A stretch of DNA of 64,000 nt, taken from the NCBI GenBank assembly GCA_028876385.1, contig JAGWSF010000060.1, positions 20,990 through 84,989 of the forward strand, read 5' to 3'. This DNA is from Acidobacteriota bacterium. Its GTDB lineage: Bacteria > Actinomycetota > Acidimicrobiia > Acidimicrobiales > Palsa-688. Shown here in pieces: positions 52,481 through 60,900 of the stretch (its first letter is position 1; every line of letters starts with the position of its first letter). The notes under the pieces were generated by a model. That model was not told where the DNA came from. It searched no databases and saw nothing but the letters and a program-made list of their open reading frames with translations. The translations under genes and the position numbers were made by a program.

Positions 52481-53241
52481 GCGCCCCGATGGACAGATAC
52501 GTCGGCAAGTCGGTCATAGTGACCGGAGCGGCGTCGGGCATCGGCCGGGCCACGGCCCTGCGCCTGGCCGCCGAGGGGGCCCGGGTCGCCTGCTTGGACC
52601 GCGCGGCCGAACCCCTTTCGGAGTTGGTGGAGCAGGTCGCCGGGGCGGGGGGCACGGCCACCGCGGTGAGCTGTGACGTGTCGGACGTGGAGCAGGTGCG
52701 GGCCGCGGTGGAGGCCGCCGTCGGCCTCTACGGGCCGACCGACGTGCTGTGCAACATCGCCGGCATCGGCCGCTACTACAACAGCACCGAGATGGCGCCC
52801 GAGGACTGGCAGAGGATCATCGACGTGAACCTCACCGGCACATGGCTGGTGGCCCAGGCCGTGCTGCCCCACATGCTCGATCGTGGCGGCGTGATCTTGA
52901 ACACGGCCTCCACTTCCGGCCTGTTCGCCCAGCCGTGGCAGGCGGCCTACTGCGCCTCCAAGGGCGGGGTGGTGATGCTCACCAAGGCGTTGGCGCTCGA
53001 GTACCTCGACCGTAAGTTGAGGGTGAACGCCATCGCCCCCGGCGGGGTGGAGACGCCCATCATGAAGGACTTCTCCCAGCTCCCCGAAGGCGGCGACTTC
53101 TCCCGCATCATGCGCTACGTGACGCCGACCGGCTTCTGCCGGCCCGAGGACCTGGCGTCGCTCTACGCCTACATGGGATCCGACGAGGCCCACTACATGA
53201 CCGGATCGGTGGTCCTCATGGACGGCGGCATGACCCTCTGA
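52477..53241 (+). CDS. SDR family oxidoreductase
   Basis: 254 aa SDR: TGAASGIGRA, NIAG at the structural site, Ser in NTASTSG, YCASK and the C-terminal GSVVLMDGGMT. The gene follows cyp125 with a GTGA overlap. It could oxidise a hydroxysteroid or a side-chain hydroxyacyl-CoA; the sequence does not tell which. Confidence 0.9.
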   Translation: MSAPMDRYVGKSVIVTGAASGIGRATALRLAAEGARVACLDRAAEPLSELVEQVAGAGGTATAVSCDVSDVEQVRAAVEAAVGLYGPTDVLCNIAGIGRYYNSTEMAPEDWQRIIDVNLTGTWLVAQAVLPHMLDRGGVILNTASTSGLFAQPWQAAYCASKGGVVMLTKALALEYLDRKLRVNAIAPGGVETPIMKDFSQLPEGGDFSRIMRYVTPTGFCRPEDLASLYAYMGSDEAHYMTGSVVLMDGGMTL

Positions 53242-53282
53242 CGTGGATCGGAGCGGGACGCCGGGCCGTGTCCTGGCGAAAC

Positions 53283-53296
53283 TAGAACACGTTCTG
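53283..53296. promoter_or_regulatory. KstR-type operator before the FadE26/FadE27 pair
   Basis: TAGAACACGTTCTG fits the published KstR motif T-nn-AAC-nn-GTT-nn-A in all fixed positions but the last. Its core AGAAC-AC-GTTCT has perfect inverted arms. It lies 31 bp upstream of the fadE26-like start, with a possible -10 (TAATGT) right after it, so a repressor would block transcription. The regulator is likely the TetR at 46432. Confidence 0.6.
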
Positions 53297-53327
53297 TAAT
53301 GTTCAGATCGGGAAAGGGAGGGCGAAC

Positions 53328-54503
53328 GTGTACATCGGATACACCGAGGAACAGGAGCGCCTGCGCCAGGAGCTGCGGGCCTATTACGCCGAGCTGCTGA
53401 CCCCAGAGGTCGAGGCCGAGCTGGCCGACTCCAAGGGGGTCGGCGAGACCATGCGGCGGGTCGTCCGCCAGATGGGCGCCGACGGCTGGCTGGGGGTCGG
53501 GTGGCCCGAGGAGTGGGGAGGTCGCGGGTTCACCGCCATCGAGCAGTTCGTCTGGTTCGACGAGTCGATGCGCGCCGGTGCCCCCGTGCCCATGCTCACC
53601 ATCAACAGCGTGGGACCGACCATCCGCCAGTTCGGATCCAAGGAGCAACAGGACTTCTTCATCCCGGGCATCCTCAAAGGCGAGATCCACTTCTGCATCG
53701 GCTACACGGAACCGAGCGCCGGCACCGACCTGGCCAACCTCAAGACCACGGCCATCCGGGACGGCGACGAGTACGTGGTCAACGGTCAGAAGATCTTCAC
53801 CAGCCTGGCCGGTGGTGCCGACTACATCTGGCTGGCCGCCCGGACCGATCCCGAGGCCAAGAAGCACAAGGGCATCTCGATGTTCTGTGTCCCGATGGAC
53901 ACCCCGGGCCTGAGCATCCAGCCCATGAGCCTCCTGTCGGAACACGACATCAATCAGACCTTCTTCGACGACATGCGCATCCCGGCCAGTTGCCTGGTGG
54001 GCAAGGAGAACGAGGGCTGGGGTCTCATCACCAATCAGCTGAACCACGAGCGGGTGACGCTGTGCTCGTCGGGGGTGATCGACCGCCACCTGGTCGATGT
54101 CCAGCGCTGGGCCCAGGAGACCAAACTGGCCGACGGCCGGCGGGTCATCGACCAGGAATGGGTGCAGGTGAACCTGGCCCGCCTGCGAGCCCGGCTCGAG
54201 TACCTGCGCCTGATGAACTGGAAGGTGGCCTGGACCGCCACCCAGGGCCATCTGGACGCCGCCGACGCGTCGAGCATCAAGGTCTTCGGCACCGAGTTCT
54301 ACCTGGAGGCCTACCGGGTGCTGATGGAGATCATCGGCGAGCGGGCCTACCTGAAGGACGGGTCGCCCGACGCCGTGCTGCACGCCCGGCTGGAGCGGGT
54401 CTACCGCAGCACCCTGATCCTCACCTTCGGTGGGGGCACCAATGAGATCCAGCGCGATCTCATCGCCATGTTCGGGCTCGGGTTTCCCCGGGCCTCCCGC
54501 TGA
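53328..54503 (+). CDS. fadE26: Acyl-CoA dehydrogenase FadE26-like (ChsE4-type alpha subunit)
   Basis: 391 aa. YTEEQERLRQELRAYYAELLTP, IGYTEPSAGTDLANL, NGQKIFTSLAG, TNQLNHERV, IDQEWVQVNLAR and LTFGGGTNEIQRDLIAM track FadE26, which with FadE27 dehydrogenates steroid side-chain acyl-CoAs as an alpha2beta2 heteromer. GTG 53328 has AGGGAGGG upstream. Confidence 0.92.
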   Translation: MYIGYTEEQERLRQELRAYYAELLTPEVEAELADSKGVGETMRRVVRQMGADGWLGVGWPEEWGGRGFTAIEQFVWFDESMRAGAPVPMLTINSVGPTIRQFGSKEQQDFFIPGILKGEIHFCIGYTEPSAGTDLANLKTTAIRDGDEYVVNGQKIFTSLAGGADYIWLAARTDPEAKKHKGISMFCVPMDTPGLSIQPMSLLSEHDINQTFFDDMRIPASCLVGKENEGWGLITNQLNHERVTLCSSGVIDRHLVDVQRWAQETKLADGRRVIDQEWVQVNLARLRARLEYLRLMNWKVAWTATQGHLDAADASSIKVFGTEFYLEAYRVLMEIIGERAYLKDGSPDAVLHARLERVYRSTLILTFGGGTNEIQRDLIAMFGLGFPRASR

Positions 54504-54529
54504 GGAACTGGACGCGAGGAGCCAGGATC

Positions 54530-55648
54530 GTGGATTTCTCATTGTCGGAGGAGCAGGCCGCGGTAGTAGAGGCGGCCGCCAAGCTGTTCGAAGGACATCT
54601 GAGCGACGAGAGGCGCCAGGAGGTGACCGCCAGCGGGGAAGGTATCGACCGGCAGCTGTGGTCGGACCTGGCCGAGGCCAACCTGCTGGGCCTGGCCGTG
54701 CCCGAGGCCTACGGCGGCAGCGGGCTGGGCTTCGGTGAACTGTCGGTTCTGCTCGAAGAGGCCGGTCGGGCCGCCGCCCCGGTCCCCCTGTGGGCGGCCC
54801 TGGTGCTCGGCGCCCTCCCCGTGGCCGAGTTCGGGTCGGAGGAGCAGAAGCAGCGCCTCCTGCGCCCGGCGGTGACCGGCGAGCTCATCCTGACCGCCGC
54901 ACTGGTGGAGGTCGGCACCGAGCCGGAGCAACCCCTCACCACGGCCCGCGCCGTCGATGGGGGCTGGGTGCTCGACGGGACCAAGATCTGCGTGGCGGCC
55001 GGCACCCTGGCCGGGACCTTCCTGGTGCCGGCCCGCGTCGGCGACGCCGTCGGGGTGTTCCTCGTCGAGGCCGCTTCCGACGGCGTCGAGGTGACCGCCG
55101 AGATGACCACCACCGACGTGCCCGAAGCCCGCCTCGAGCTGAACGGCGTGCGGGTCGGTCCCGAGGCCGTGCTCGGCCACCCCGACGGCGGAAAGGCCGT
55201 ACTGGCCTGGCTGCGCCCGCGGGCCACGTCAGGCCTGTGCTCGCTCATGGCCGGTACCTGCCAGGCGGCGCTCAAGCTGACAGCCGAATACGCGGTGACC
55301 CGCAAGCAGTTCGACCGGCCCATCGCCAGCTTCCAGGCCGTGGGGCAGCGGGCCGCGGACGCCTACGTGGACACCGAGGCGGTCAGTATCACAGCCCGCC
55401 AGGCGGCCTGGAGGATCTCGGCCGGGCTGCCCGCCGAGGAGCACGTCGCCATAGCCAAGTTCTGGGCCGCCGACGGGGGCCAGCGGGTCGTCCACGCCGC
55501 CCAGCACCTCCACGGCGGCCTCGGAGTGGACCGCTCGTATCCCCTGCACCGCTACTTCTTGGCGGCCAAGCAGATCGAGCTGACCCTCGGCGGGGCCACC
55601 CCCAACCTTTTGCGCCTCGGCGCCCTGATGGCAGAGGAGACCGTCTAA
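54530..55648 (+). CDS. fadE27: Acyl-CoA dehydrogenase FadE27-like (ChsE5-type beta subunit)
   Basis: 372 aa ACAD fold. FSLSEEQAAVVEAA, AYGGSGLGFGEL, AVTRKQFDRPIASFQAVGQR and the HLHGGLGVDRSYPLHRYFLAAKQ segment match FadE27. The end reads LGGATPNLLRLG, without the TNEIQ motif of the partner, in line with a beta subunit. It follows the fadE26-like gene by 26 bp. GTG start with GAGGAG upstream. Confidence 0.91.
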   Translation: MDFSLSEEQAAVVEAAAKLFEGHLSDERRQEVTASGEGIDRQLWSDLAEANLLGLAVPEAYGGSGLGFGELSVLLEEAGRAAAPVPLWAALVLGALPVAEFGSEEQKQRLLRPAVTGELILTAALVEVGTEPEQPLTTARAVDGGWVLDGTKICVAAGTLAGTFLVPARVGDAVGVFLVEAASDGVEVTAEMTTTDVPEARLELNGVRVGPEAVLGHPDGGKAVLAWLRPRATSGLCSLMAGTCQAALKLTAEYAVTRKQFDRPIASFQAVGQRAADAYVDTEAVSITARQAAWRISAGLPAEEHVAIAKFWAADGGQRVVHAAQHLHGGLGVDRSYPLHRYFLAAKQIELTLGGATPNLLRLGALMAEETV

Positions 55649-56566
55649 ATGGACAAGCTGTCCGGTCAGAGAGTCGTCGTACTGGGGGCCACCGGCATGG
55701 TGGCGACCCCCGTGATCCACAGTCTGGCCGCCGACAACGAGGTCTGGGGTGTGGCCCGGTTCAACAATCAGGCGGCCAAGGCGGCACTCGAGGAGGCCGG
55801 CGTCAAGACCGTCACCCTCGACCTGTCCGACCCCGACACCTCGGTGCTGCCCACCGAGGTCGACTACGTGGTCAACCTGGCCGTCACCCACTCCAACGAT
55901 TTCGCCACGGCCCTCCGGTCCAACGCCGAGAGCCTCGGCCTCATCATGCGTCACTTCCGGACGGCCAAGGCCTTCCTGCACTGCTCGTCGACGGGGGTCT
56001 ACGCCCCCAACGGTTCCCACCGCATGCGCGAGGAAGACCCGCTGGGTGACAATCACCGGGCCCTGCTGCCCACCTACAGCATCTCCAAGATCGCCGCCGA
56101 GTCGGTGGCGCGCCTGTCGGCCCGGCTGTACGACCTGCCGACGGTGATCACCCGCCTCAACGTGCCCTACGGCGACGCCGTGGCGTGGCCGTCGATCCAT
56201 CTGGAGTGCATCCTCGGCGGCCATCCCATCCAGGTGCTCCCCGGTGAACCCTCCTACTACTCGCCCATCCACAGCGATGACATCATCCGCCAGATCCCCC
56301 GCTTCCTCGGGGTGGCCGCCGTCCCCGCGGTCACGGTCAACTGGGCCGGGCCCGACGTGGTGAGCGTCCAGGAGTGGTGCGGGTACCTCGGGTCGCTGGT
56401 CGGCAAGGAGCCGGTCATCGAGGAGACCGAGCAGGCCCTGCCCAGCGTGGCCGTGGACACCAGCTTCATGGAGCAGCTGATCGGGCCGGCCGAGGTGCAC
56501 TGGAAGGACGGCATGCGGAGGATGGTGGCCAACTCCCATCCCGAGATCACTCTGCGCGACGTCTAG
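55649..56566 (+). CDS. NAD-dependent epimerase/dehydratase family protein
   Basis: 305 aa extended-SDR. The NAD motif is VVVLGATGMVATP, the catalytic Ser/Tyr region is HCSSTGVYAP...PTYSISK (YxxxK), and PYGDAVAWPSIH follows. The ATG follows the fadE27-like stop with no gap, so the two are coupled. A steroid 3-beta-dehydrogenase or side-chain enzyme is possible. A 10-bp hairpin ends the operon. Confidence 0.87.
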   Translation: MDKLSGQRVVVLGATGMVATPVIHSLAADNEVWGVARFNNQAAKAALEEAGVKTVTLDLSDPDTSVLPTEVDYVVNLAVTHSNDFATALRSNAESLGLIMRHFRTAKAFLHCSSTGVYAPNGSHRMREEDPLGDNHRALLPTYSISKIAAESVARLSARLYDLPTVITRLNVPYGDAVAWPSIHLECILGGHPIQVLPGEPSYYSPIHSDDIIRQIPRFLGVAAVPAVTVNWAGPDVVSVQEWCGYLGSLVGKEPVIEETEQALPSVAVDTSFMEQLIGPAEVHWKDGMRRMVANSHPEITLRDV

Positions 56567-56592
56567 GCCCGGCGTCCTCCCGCCGCCGTCCC

Positions 56593-56617
56593 GGCCGGCC
56601 CGTCGACCGGGCCGGCC
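56593..56617 (+). terminator. Strong hairpin ending the side-chain operon
   Basis: GGCCGGCCCG (56593-56602) pairs perfectly with CGGGCCGGCC (56608-56617) over a 5-nt loop, 27 bp after the epimerase stop. It has no U-tract. Confidence 0.6.
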
Positions 56618-56670
56618 CCGCCGCCCGCCCTGGGCGATACCATAACCACCTGATCCGCGACGCCCTGCGC

Positions 56671-56676
56671 TACTAT
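56671..56676 (+). promoter_or_regulatory. -10-like element TACTAT upstream of the structured RNA
   Basis: TACTAT matches a sigma-A-type -10 (TANNNT). A weak -35-like CTGATC lies about 15 bp upstream. Transcription would begin at about 56682-56684, just before the first helix of the predicted RNA. Confidence 0.5.
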
Positions 56677-56682
56677 GGCCGC

Positions 56683-56926
56683 GGCAGGGCCACATGAATC
56701 CCGGACGGCTCGATGGATGCGGGCCTCGAAGGGGTCGTGACCCCGCAGGTCGACAAGTCCGGAATGGAAGGAAACCGGAATAGGTTCAACCAAGGGGCTT
56801 TGGCCGTCGATTCCAAGGCCGTTGGGTGACGTAATGGGAAGCCGGGTGTCGGCGACGGGCCGACTGTCGGGCGACGCGGCCTGTAACGGCCGCGGTTCCC
56901 CGGTGCCGGGTGGCTCCAGGGTGTGA
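56683..56926 (+). ncRNA. Candidate structured RNA / riboswitch-like leader of the SNF2 gene
   Basis: About 235 nt without coding potential. The outer stem GGGCCAC (56687-56693) pairs with GTGGCTC (56910-56916, one G-U). Inside, ATCCCGGAC (56698-56706) pairs with GTCCGGAAT (56757-56765, one mismatch) around GGGGTC-GT-GACCCC. A CAAC/GTTG plus GGCTTTGG (56796-56803)/CCAAGGCC (56813-56820) arm follows. GGGAA (56836-56840)/TTCCC (56896-56900) encloses hairpins GTCGGC/GCCGAC and CGCGGCC-TGTAAC-GGCCGCG. The stem ends directly before an AGG at 56918 and the SNF2 start. I do not recognise a known family: RNase P, tmRNA, SRP RNA and common riboswitch cores do not fit. Confidence 0.55.
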
Positions 56927-59900
56927 GTGGAGAGAGAGCTGAACCAGATCACGTTAGAGGCAGCAGCCGCCGCTGATGCCGGCGGTTGGGCGTCAGAAGA
57001 GGAGCGCAGTGCGCTCACAGCCCAGCCCCTGGCCTGGGCCGCCGCGCTGCGTCGACTGATACACGAGACCGACGACGGCCTCCGCTCGGCGGCCGGCCTC
57101 ACCGGGGACCTGAGGGACGTGGTCCTCGCCGACCTGCGCTCGGAGCGGGAGCGGTTGGCGGCGGCGTTGTCAAGGGTGACCGGCGGTGACACCATCGACC
57201 CGCCGGACGTGGCCGCCGACGGACCGGCCCGGCCGGAGCCGACCGAGGTGGACAGCCGCCGGCCGCAGGCTGTCCGGCCGCCGACCGAGGTGGAGATGCC
57301 GAGCGGTCCCGCCCGCCTCCACGCATCGTGGGGCGAGGGACGGGTGGTGGTGTGGGGAGGTGGCCCGGGAGCAGTGGCCGCCAGCGAGGAGCTCGACGAG
57401 CTGCTGGCCAAGGCCGAGGCGTCGGGTATCGGCTGGGAGAAGCACGCTCCCGTCCCGGTGCCCTCGGGCGAAACCGTGGAGGCCCGCAGTGCCCCGCTGT
57501 CCCAGACGCTGGGCTGGTTGGTGGGCATCGGGGCCGGGGCGGCCGGCGACGAGGTCGGTTCCAGCCTGCGCTGGCTGGGTGAGGTGGCCCTCTGGGGCAC
57601 CGAGCTGGTGGCCCAGGGTCACATGGTCCCGGTCCTGCGCTCGGCGACGGGCGCCCCCTCGGGGGGCCGTCCCGGTAGCGGACGGCACCGGGTCCGTTGG
57701 GTACCCGCGCTGGTCGGCCGGGAGAGGCTGCACGACCTGGTGGTGCGCATGCCCGGGGCGGTTTCGTGCCTGCAGAACGCCACCCCCGCCGACGCGGTAG
57801 CCCGATCCATCCTCTCGGCCGTGGTGGACGCTGTCTCCCGGGCCGGGGCCGGGCGCCTGGTGGCCCCGGCCGCTCCGCCCCACGCCGGCACCCGCACCGA
57901 GATCGCCGAGGCCCTCCTGTCGGGCCTGGACGGCCGTCCTTTCATCGCCGACATCGATCCCGCCGGAAGAGTCGGCGAGGACCTCAAGCGGTGGGCGGCG
58001 CCGGTGACGAGCAACCACCGGGTGGGACTGATCGTCCGGCTCGATCCCCCCGAGCAGCACGGCGGGTGGCTGCTCACCGTGGAGGCCACCGGGGTGGACA
58101 AGCACCCGATGCCCGTGGAGCACGCCCTGGTGGTGTCGTCGGGCACCAAGTCCCAGCACGTGGAAGCCCAGCTCAAGCGGCTGGAGCGTCTGGTGCCGGC
58201 CCTGCGCCGCCCGAGTACCCGGCGCGGCCAGGTCGTGCTCGACGGCGACGAGGCCATGGAGCTGATGTTCACGACCGGTCCGTCCCTCCAGGCCGCCGGC
58301 TTCGAGGTGAGCCTGCCCCGGGTGTCGCGCCGGCGGCCGTCGCCGCAGCTGCGGCTGTTCGCCGAGGCCCTCGGCGGTGAGTCCCAGGTCGGCGTCCGCC
58401 AGCTGTCCAACGTCCGCTGGACGGTGCTCTTCGACGACCTCGAGCTCGACGCCGCCGAGATCAACCGTCTGGCCAAGGAGGCGTCCCCCCTGGTCCGGGT
58501 GAGGGGCCGCTGGGTCCATCTCGACCGGGCCGATCTCACCGCCGCCGCGGCGGCGCTGGCCGAGCGGGCGGCCATCACCCAGATGTCGGGGGCGGAGATG
58601 ATCCGCCACGCCGTCGGCCTGGAGGGCAGCGCCCTGGGCGGCCCGGTAAGGGTCGACGGCTCCGGCTGGGCGGCCGAGCTGCTCAAAGGCGCCACCAGCC
58701 ACCCGCCCGCCCCGATCGACACCCCGGACGGTTTCGCCGGCCAGCTGCGCAGCTACCAGGCCGAGGCCGCCGGGTGGCTGGCCTTCCTGGACCGGGCCGG
58801 GCTCGGGGGGTGCCTGGCCATGGACATGGGCCTGGGCAAGACCCCAACCCTGCTGGCCCACATGCTCCTCGACAAGGGTCACGGCCCGTCGCTGGTGATC
58901 TGCCCGCCGGCGGTGCTGGGCAACTGGGCGGCCGAGGCGGCCCGCTTCACGAGGAGCCTGAAGGTCTCGGTGCACCACGGCCCCCGAAGGGCCGAGGGCG
59001 AGTCGATCGCCAAGCTGGCCGGTCTGTCGGACGTGGTGCTCACCACTTACGCCACCGCGGTTCGCGACATCGAGGCCCTGTCGGCACTGCACTGGCGGCG
59101 GGTGGTCGTCGACGAGGCGCAGGTCATCAAGAACCACACCAGCGACACCGCCCGGGAGCTGCGCCGCCTGTCGGCCGACAGCCGCCTGGCCCTCACCGGC
59201 ACCCCCGTGGAGAACGGTCTCGGCGACCTGTGGGCCATCCTCGACTGGACCAACCCGGGGCTGGTCGGGGGCCGCACCTCGTTCATCGAGAACCTGTCCC
59301 GTAACAGCGCGGTGGTCGCCCCCCGGGCAGAGACCGAAGGCGCCGAAGGCCAGGGCGCCGCCGACCGCGGTGCGTCGGCACCGCGCAGCGAGGAGAACGC
59401 CCTGCGGGCCCTCAACGGTCTGCTCATCTTCCGCCGGACCAAGAACGAGCCCGAAATCGCCGCCGAGCTACCTGACAAGGTCGACCGTCTCGACCACTGC
59501 AGCATGACTCCCGAGCAGATCGGTCTCTACCAGGCCGTCGTCAACCGGCTGCTCGACAACGGTCTCGATTCCGACGCCAACCAGCGCAAAGGTCAGGTCC
59601 TGGCGGCCATCACTGCGCTGAAGCAGATCTGCGACCACCCGGCGGCGTTCCTCGGCGACGAGGACGACCAGGACACGCTGGTCGGCCGGTCGGGCAAGCT
59701 GACGCGCCTCGAGGAGATCGTCGACGACGTGTTCGCCGCGGGGGAGCGGATCCTCATCTTCACCCACTTCGCCCGTTGGGGGGAGCGCCTCGCGGCCCAT
59801 CTGAGCCAGCGCACCGGCACCAAGGTCGGCTGCTACCACGGCGGCCTGTCGCGGACCGTCCGCGACGAGCTGATCGCCGAGTTCCAGCGGGGCGCCGGCG

Positions 59901-60268
59901 CGGGAGCCCTGGTGCTGTCCATCAAGGCCGGAGGGTCGGGTCTGAACCTGACCGCCGCCAACCACGTCGTGCTCTACGACCGGTGGTGGAACCCCGCCGT
60001 CGAAGACCAGGCCCGGGACCGGGCCTGGCGTATCGGCCAGCAGAACACCGTCATGTGCCACCGTCTGGTGTGCCCCGGCACCGTCGACGAGCAGGTCGAG
60101 GAGATCGTGGCCGGCAAGCGGCGCATCGCCGGGATGGTCCTGCCCGCCCGCAGCACCCTCGGGGATCTCGACGCCGAGCAGTTGCGCGCCGCCCTCGGGC
60201 TGCGCGACGAGGATCTGGTGGAGGACGAGCCCACCGGCGAGGACTCCAACGAGGAGGAGGCGGCCTGA
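56927..60268 (+). CDS. SNF2-family helicase/ATPase (HelZ-like)
   Basis: Up to 1113 aa. Walker A DMGLGKT is at ~634, DEAQ at ~727, LTGTPVEN at ~757 and the helicase C-terminal domain with GGSGLNLTAANHVVLYDRWWNPAVEDQARDRAWRIGQ-type motifs at ~1000. An SNF2-associated helical region precedes the ATPase. A ~40-residue low-complexity insertion follows the LSRNSAV stretch. The first ~120 residues are extra compared with Rv2101 and start at GTG 56927; a start at ATG 57297 is possible. It may remodel DNA-protein complexes. Confidence 0.92.
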   Translation: MERELNQITLEAAAAADAGGWASEEERSALTAQPLAWAAALRRLIHETDDGLRSAAGLTGDLRDVVLADLRSERERLAAALSRVTGGDTIDPPDVAADGPARPEPTEVDSRRPQAVRPPTEVEMPSGPARLHASWGEGRVVVWGGGPGAVAASEELDELLAKAEASGIGWEKHAPVPVPSGETVEARSAPLSQTLGWLVGIGAGAAGDEVGSSLRWLGEVALWGTELVAQGHMVPVLRSATGAPSGGRPGSGRHRVRWVPALVGRERLHDLVVRMPGAVSCLQNATPADAVARSILSAVVDAVSRAGAGRLVAPAAPPHAGTRTEIAEALLSGLDGRPFIADIDPAGRVGEDLKRWAAPVTSNHRVGLIVRLDPPEQHGGWLLTVEATGVDKHPMPVEHALVVSSGTKSQHVEAQLKRLERLVPALRRPSTRRGQVVLDGDEAMELMFTTGPSLQAAGFEVSLPRVSRRRPSPQLRLFAEALGGESQVGVRQLSNVRWTVLFDDLELDAAEINRLAKEASPLVRVRGRWVHLDRADLTAAAAALAERAAITQMSGAEMIRHAVGLEGSALGGPVRVDGSGWAAELLKGATSHPPAPIDTPDGFAGQLRSYQAEAAGWLAFLDRAGLGGCLAMDMGLGKTPTLLAHMLLDKGHGPSLVICPPAVLGNWAAEAARFTRSLKVSVHHGPRRAEGESIAKLAGLSDVVLTTYATAVRDIEALSALHWRRVVVDEAQVIKNHTSDTARELRRLSADSRLALTGTPVENGLGDLWAILDWTNPGLVGGRTSFIENLSRNSAVVAPRAETEGAEGQGAADRGASAPRSEENALRALNGLLIFRRTKNEPEIAAELPDKVDRLDHCSMTPEQIGLYQAVVNRLLDNGLDSDANQRKGQVLAAITALKQICDHPAAFLGDEDDQDTLVGRSGKLTRLEEIVDDVFAAGERILIFTHFARWGERLAAHLSQRTGTKVGCYHGGLSRTVRDELIAEFQRGAGAGALVLSIKAGGSGLNLTAANHVVLYDRWWNPAVEDQARDRAWRIGQQNTVMCHRLVCPGTVDEQVEEIVAGKRRIAGMVLPARSTLGDLDAEQLRAALGLRDEDLVEDEPTGEDSNEEEAA

Positions 60269-60270
60269 CC

Positions 60271-60540
60271 GTGAGCAAGAGGAGACGTCCGGCGGCCACC
60301 CGCCGGCTGGCCGAACAGAGGTTCTGGGGCGCGTCCTACGAGCCGGCCCCGGTCAACACCAGCATCCGCCCCAGCCCCGATCCCGGCGTCCTGGTGCGCT
60401 CCCTCGGGAACCCGCCGCTCGCCATCGACTCGGCGCAGGCGGTACGGCACCTCACCGCGGTCTACGAGGAGGCGGTGCGGGCGGCCACCGCCCTGGCCGC
60501 GGCCAACGGCGTGCTGGCCGACCCCGACCAGGACGACTGA
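60271..60540 (+). CDS. Small hypothetical protein linked to the SNF2 gene
   Basis: 89 aa, not recognised. It has a basic N-terminus (SKRRRPAATRR), a Pro-rich middle and an Ala-rich helical C-terminus. GTG 60271 lies 2 bp after the SNF2 stop, so it is translated with the helicase. In many actinobacteria the SNF2 gene is followed by a SWIM zinc-finger gene; no zinc motif is seen here. Its stop is 3 bp from the infA stop on the other strand. Confidence 0.6.
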   Translation: MSKRRRPAATRRLAEQRFWGASYEPAPVNTSIRPSPDPGVLVRSLGNPPLAIDSAQAVRHLTAVYEEAVRAATALAAANGVLADPDQDD

Positions 60541-60543
60541 GCG

Positions 60544-60768
60544 CTACTTGTAGCGGTAGGTGATGCGGCCCCGGGTCAGGTCGTAGGGGCTGATCTCCAC
60601 CTGCACCTTGTCCCCGGGCAGCACCCGGATGCGGTTCATCCTCATCTTCCCCGAGTTGTGGGCCAGCACCTCGTGCCCATTGGCCAGTTGCACTTTGAAC
60701 ATGGCGTTCTTGAGGGCCTCGCTCACCGTGCCTTCCAGCACGATTGCGTCCTCCTTACCTTGAGCCAG
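60544..60768 (-). CDS. infA: Translation initiation factor IF-1, probable CTG start
   Basis: S1/OB-fold IF-1. The GTG at 60741 would give only 65 aa starting MLEGTV. In frame upstream are codons for KEDAIV, matching the conserved IF-1 N-terminus, and the frame can begin at CTG 60768 ([13 protein letters not shown]), giving 74 aa, the normal size. AGAGGAG lies about 8 bases before the CTG; AAGGAGG lies about 8 bases before the GTG. The rest is typical ([16 protein letters not shown]). LAHNSGKM has Asn where Ile is usual. Confidence 0.85.
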   Translation of the reverse strand: MAQGKEDAIVLEGTVSEALKNAMFKVQLANGHEVLAHNSGKMRMNRIRVLPGDKVQVEISPYDLTRGRITYRYK

Positions 60769-60900
60769 CGTCTCTGCTCCTCTTCTCGGGTCCGGCCGGG
60801 CGGCCGGGGTAACTCGGGTCTGGCCACAGTGTACGGTTCCCCGAGGCCCTCGCTGGTGAGACCGAGCCGATCCGGCCGTCGCCGGCCGGGGGCCGGGCGT

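Noticed and set aside
56640..56930. RNase P RNA, tmRNA, SRP RNA or a cobalamin riboswitch
   Set aside because: The conserved cores of these RNAs (for example the GAAAGTCC and ACAGA elements of RNase P) were not found.
57170..59137. 655-aa antisense frame over the SNF2 gene
   Set aside because: The plus strand has all helicase motifs; the antisense frame is low-complexity.
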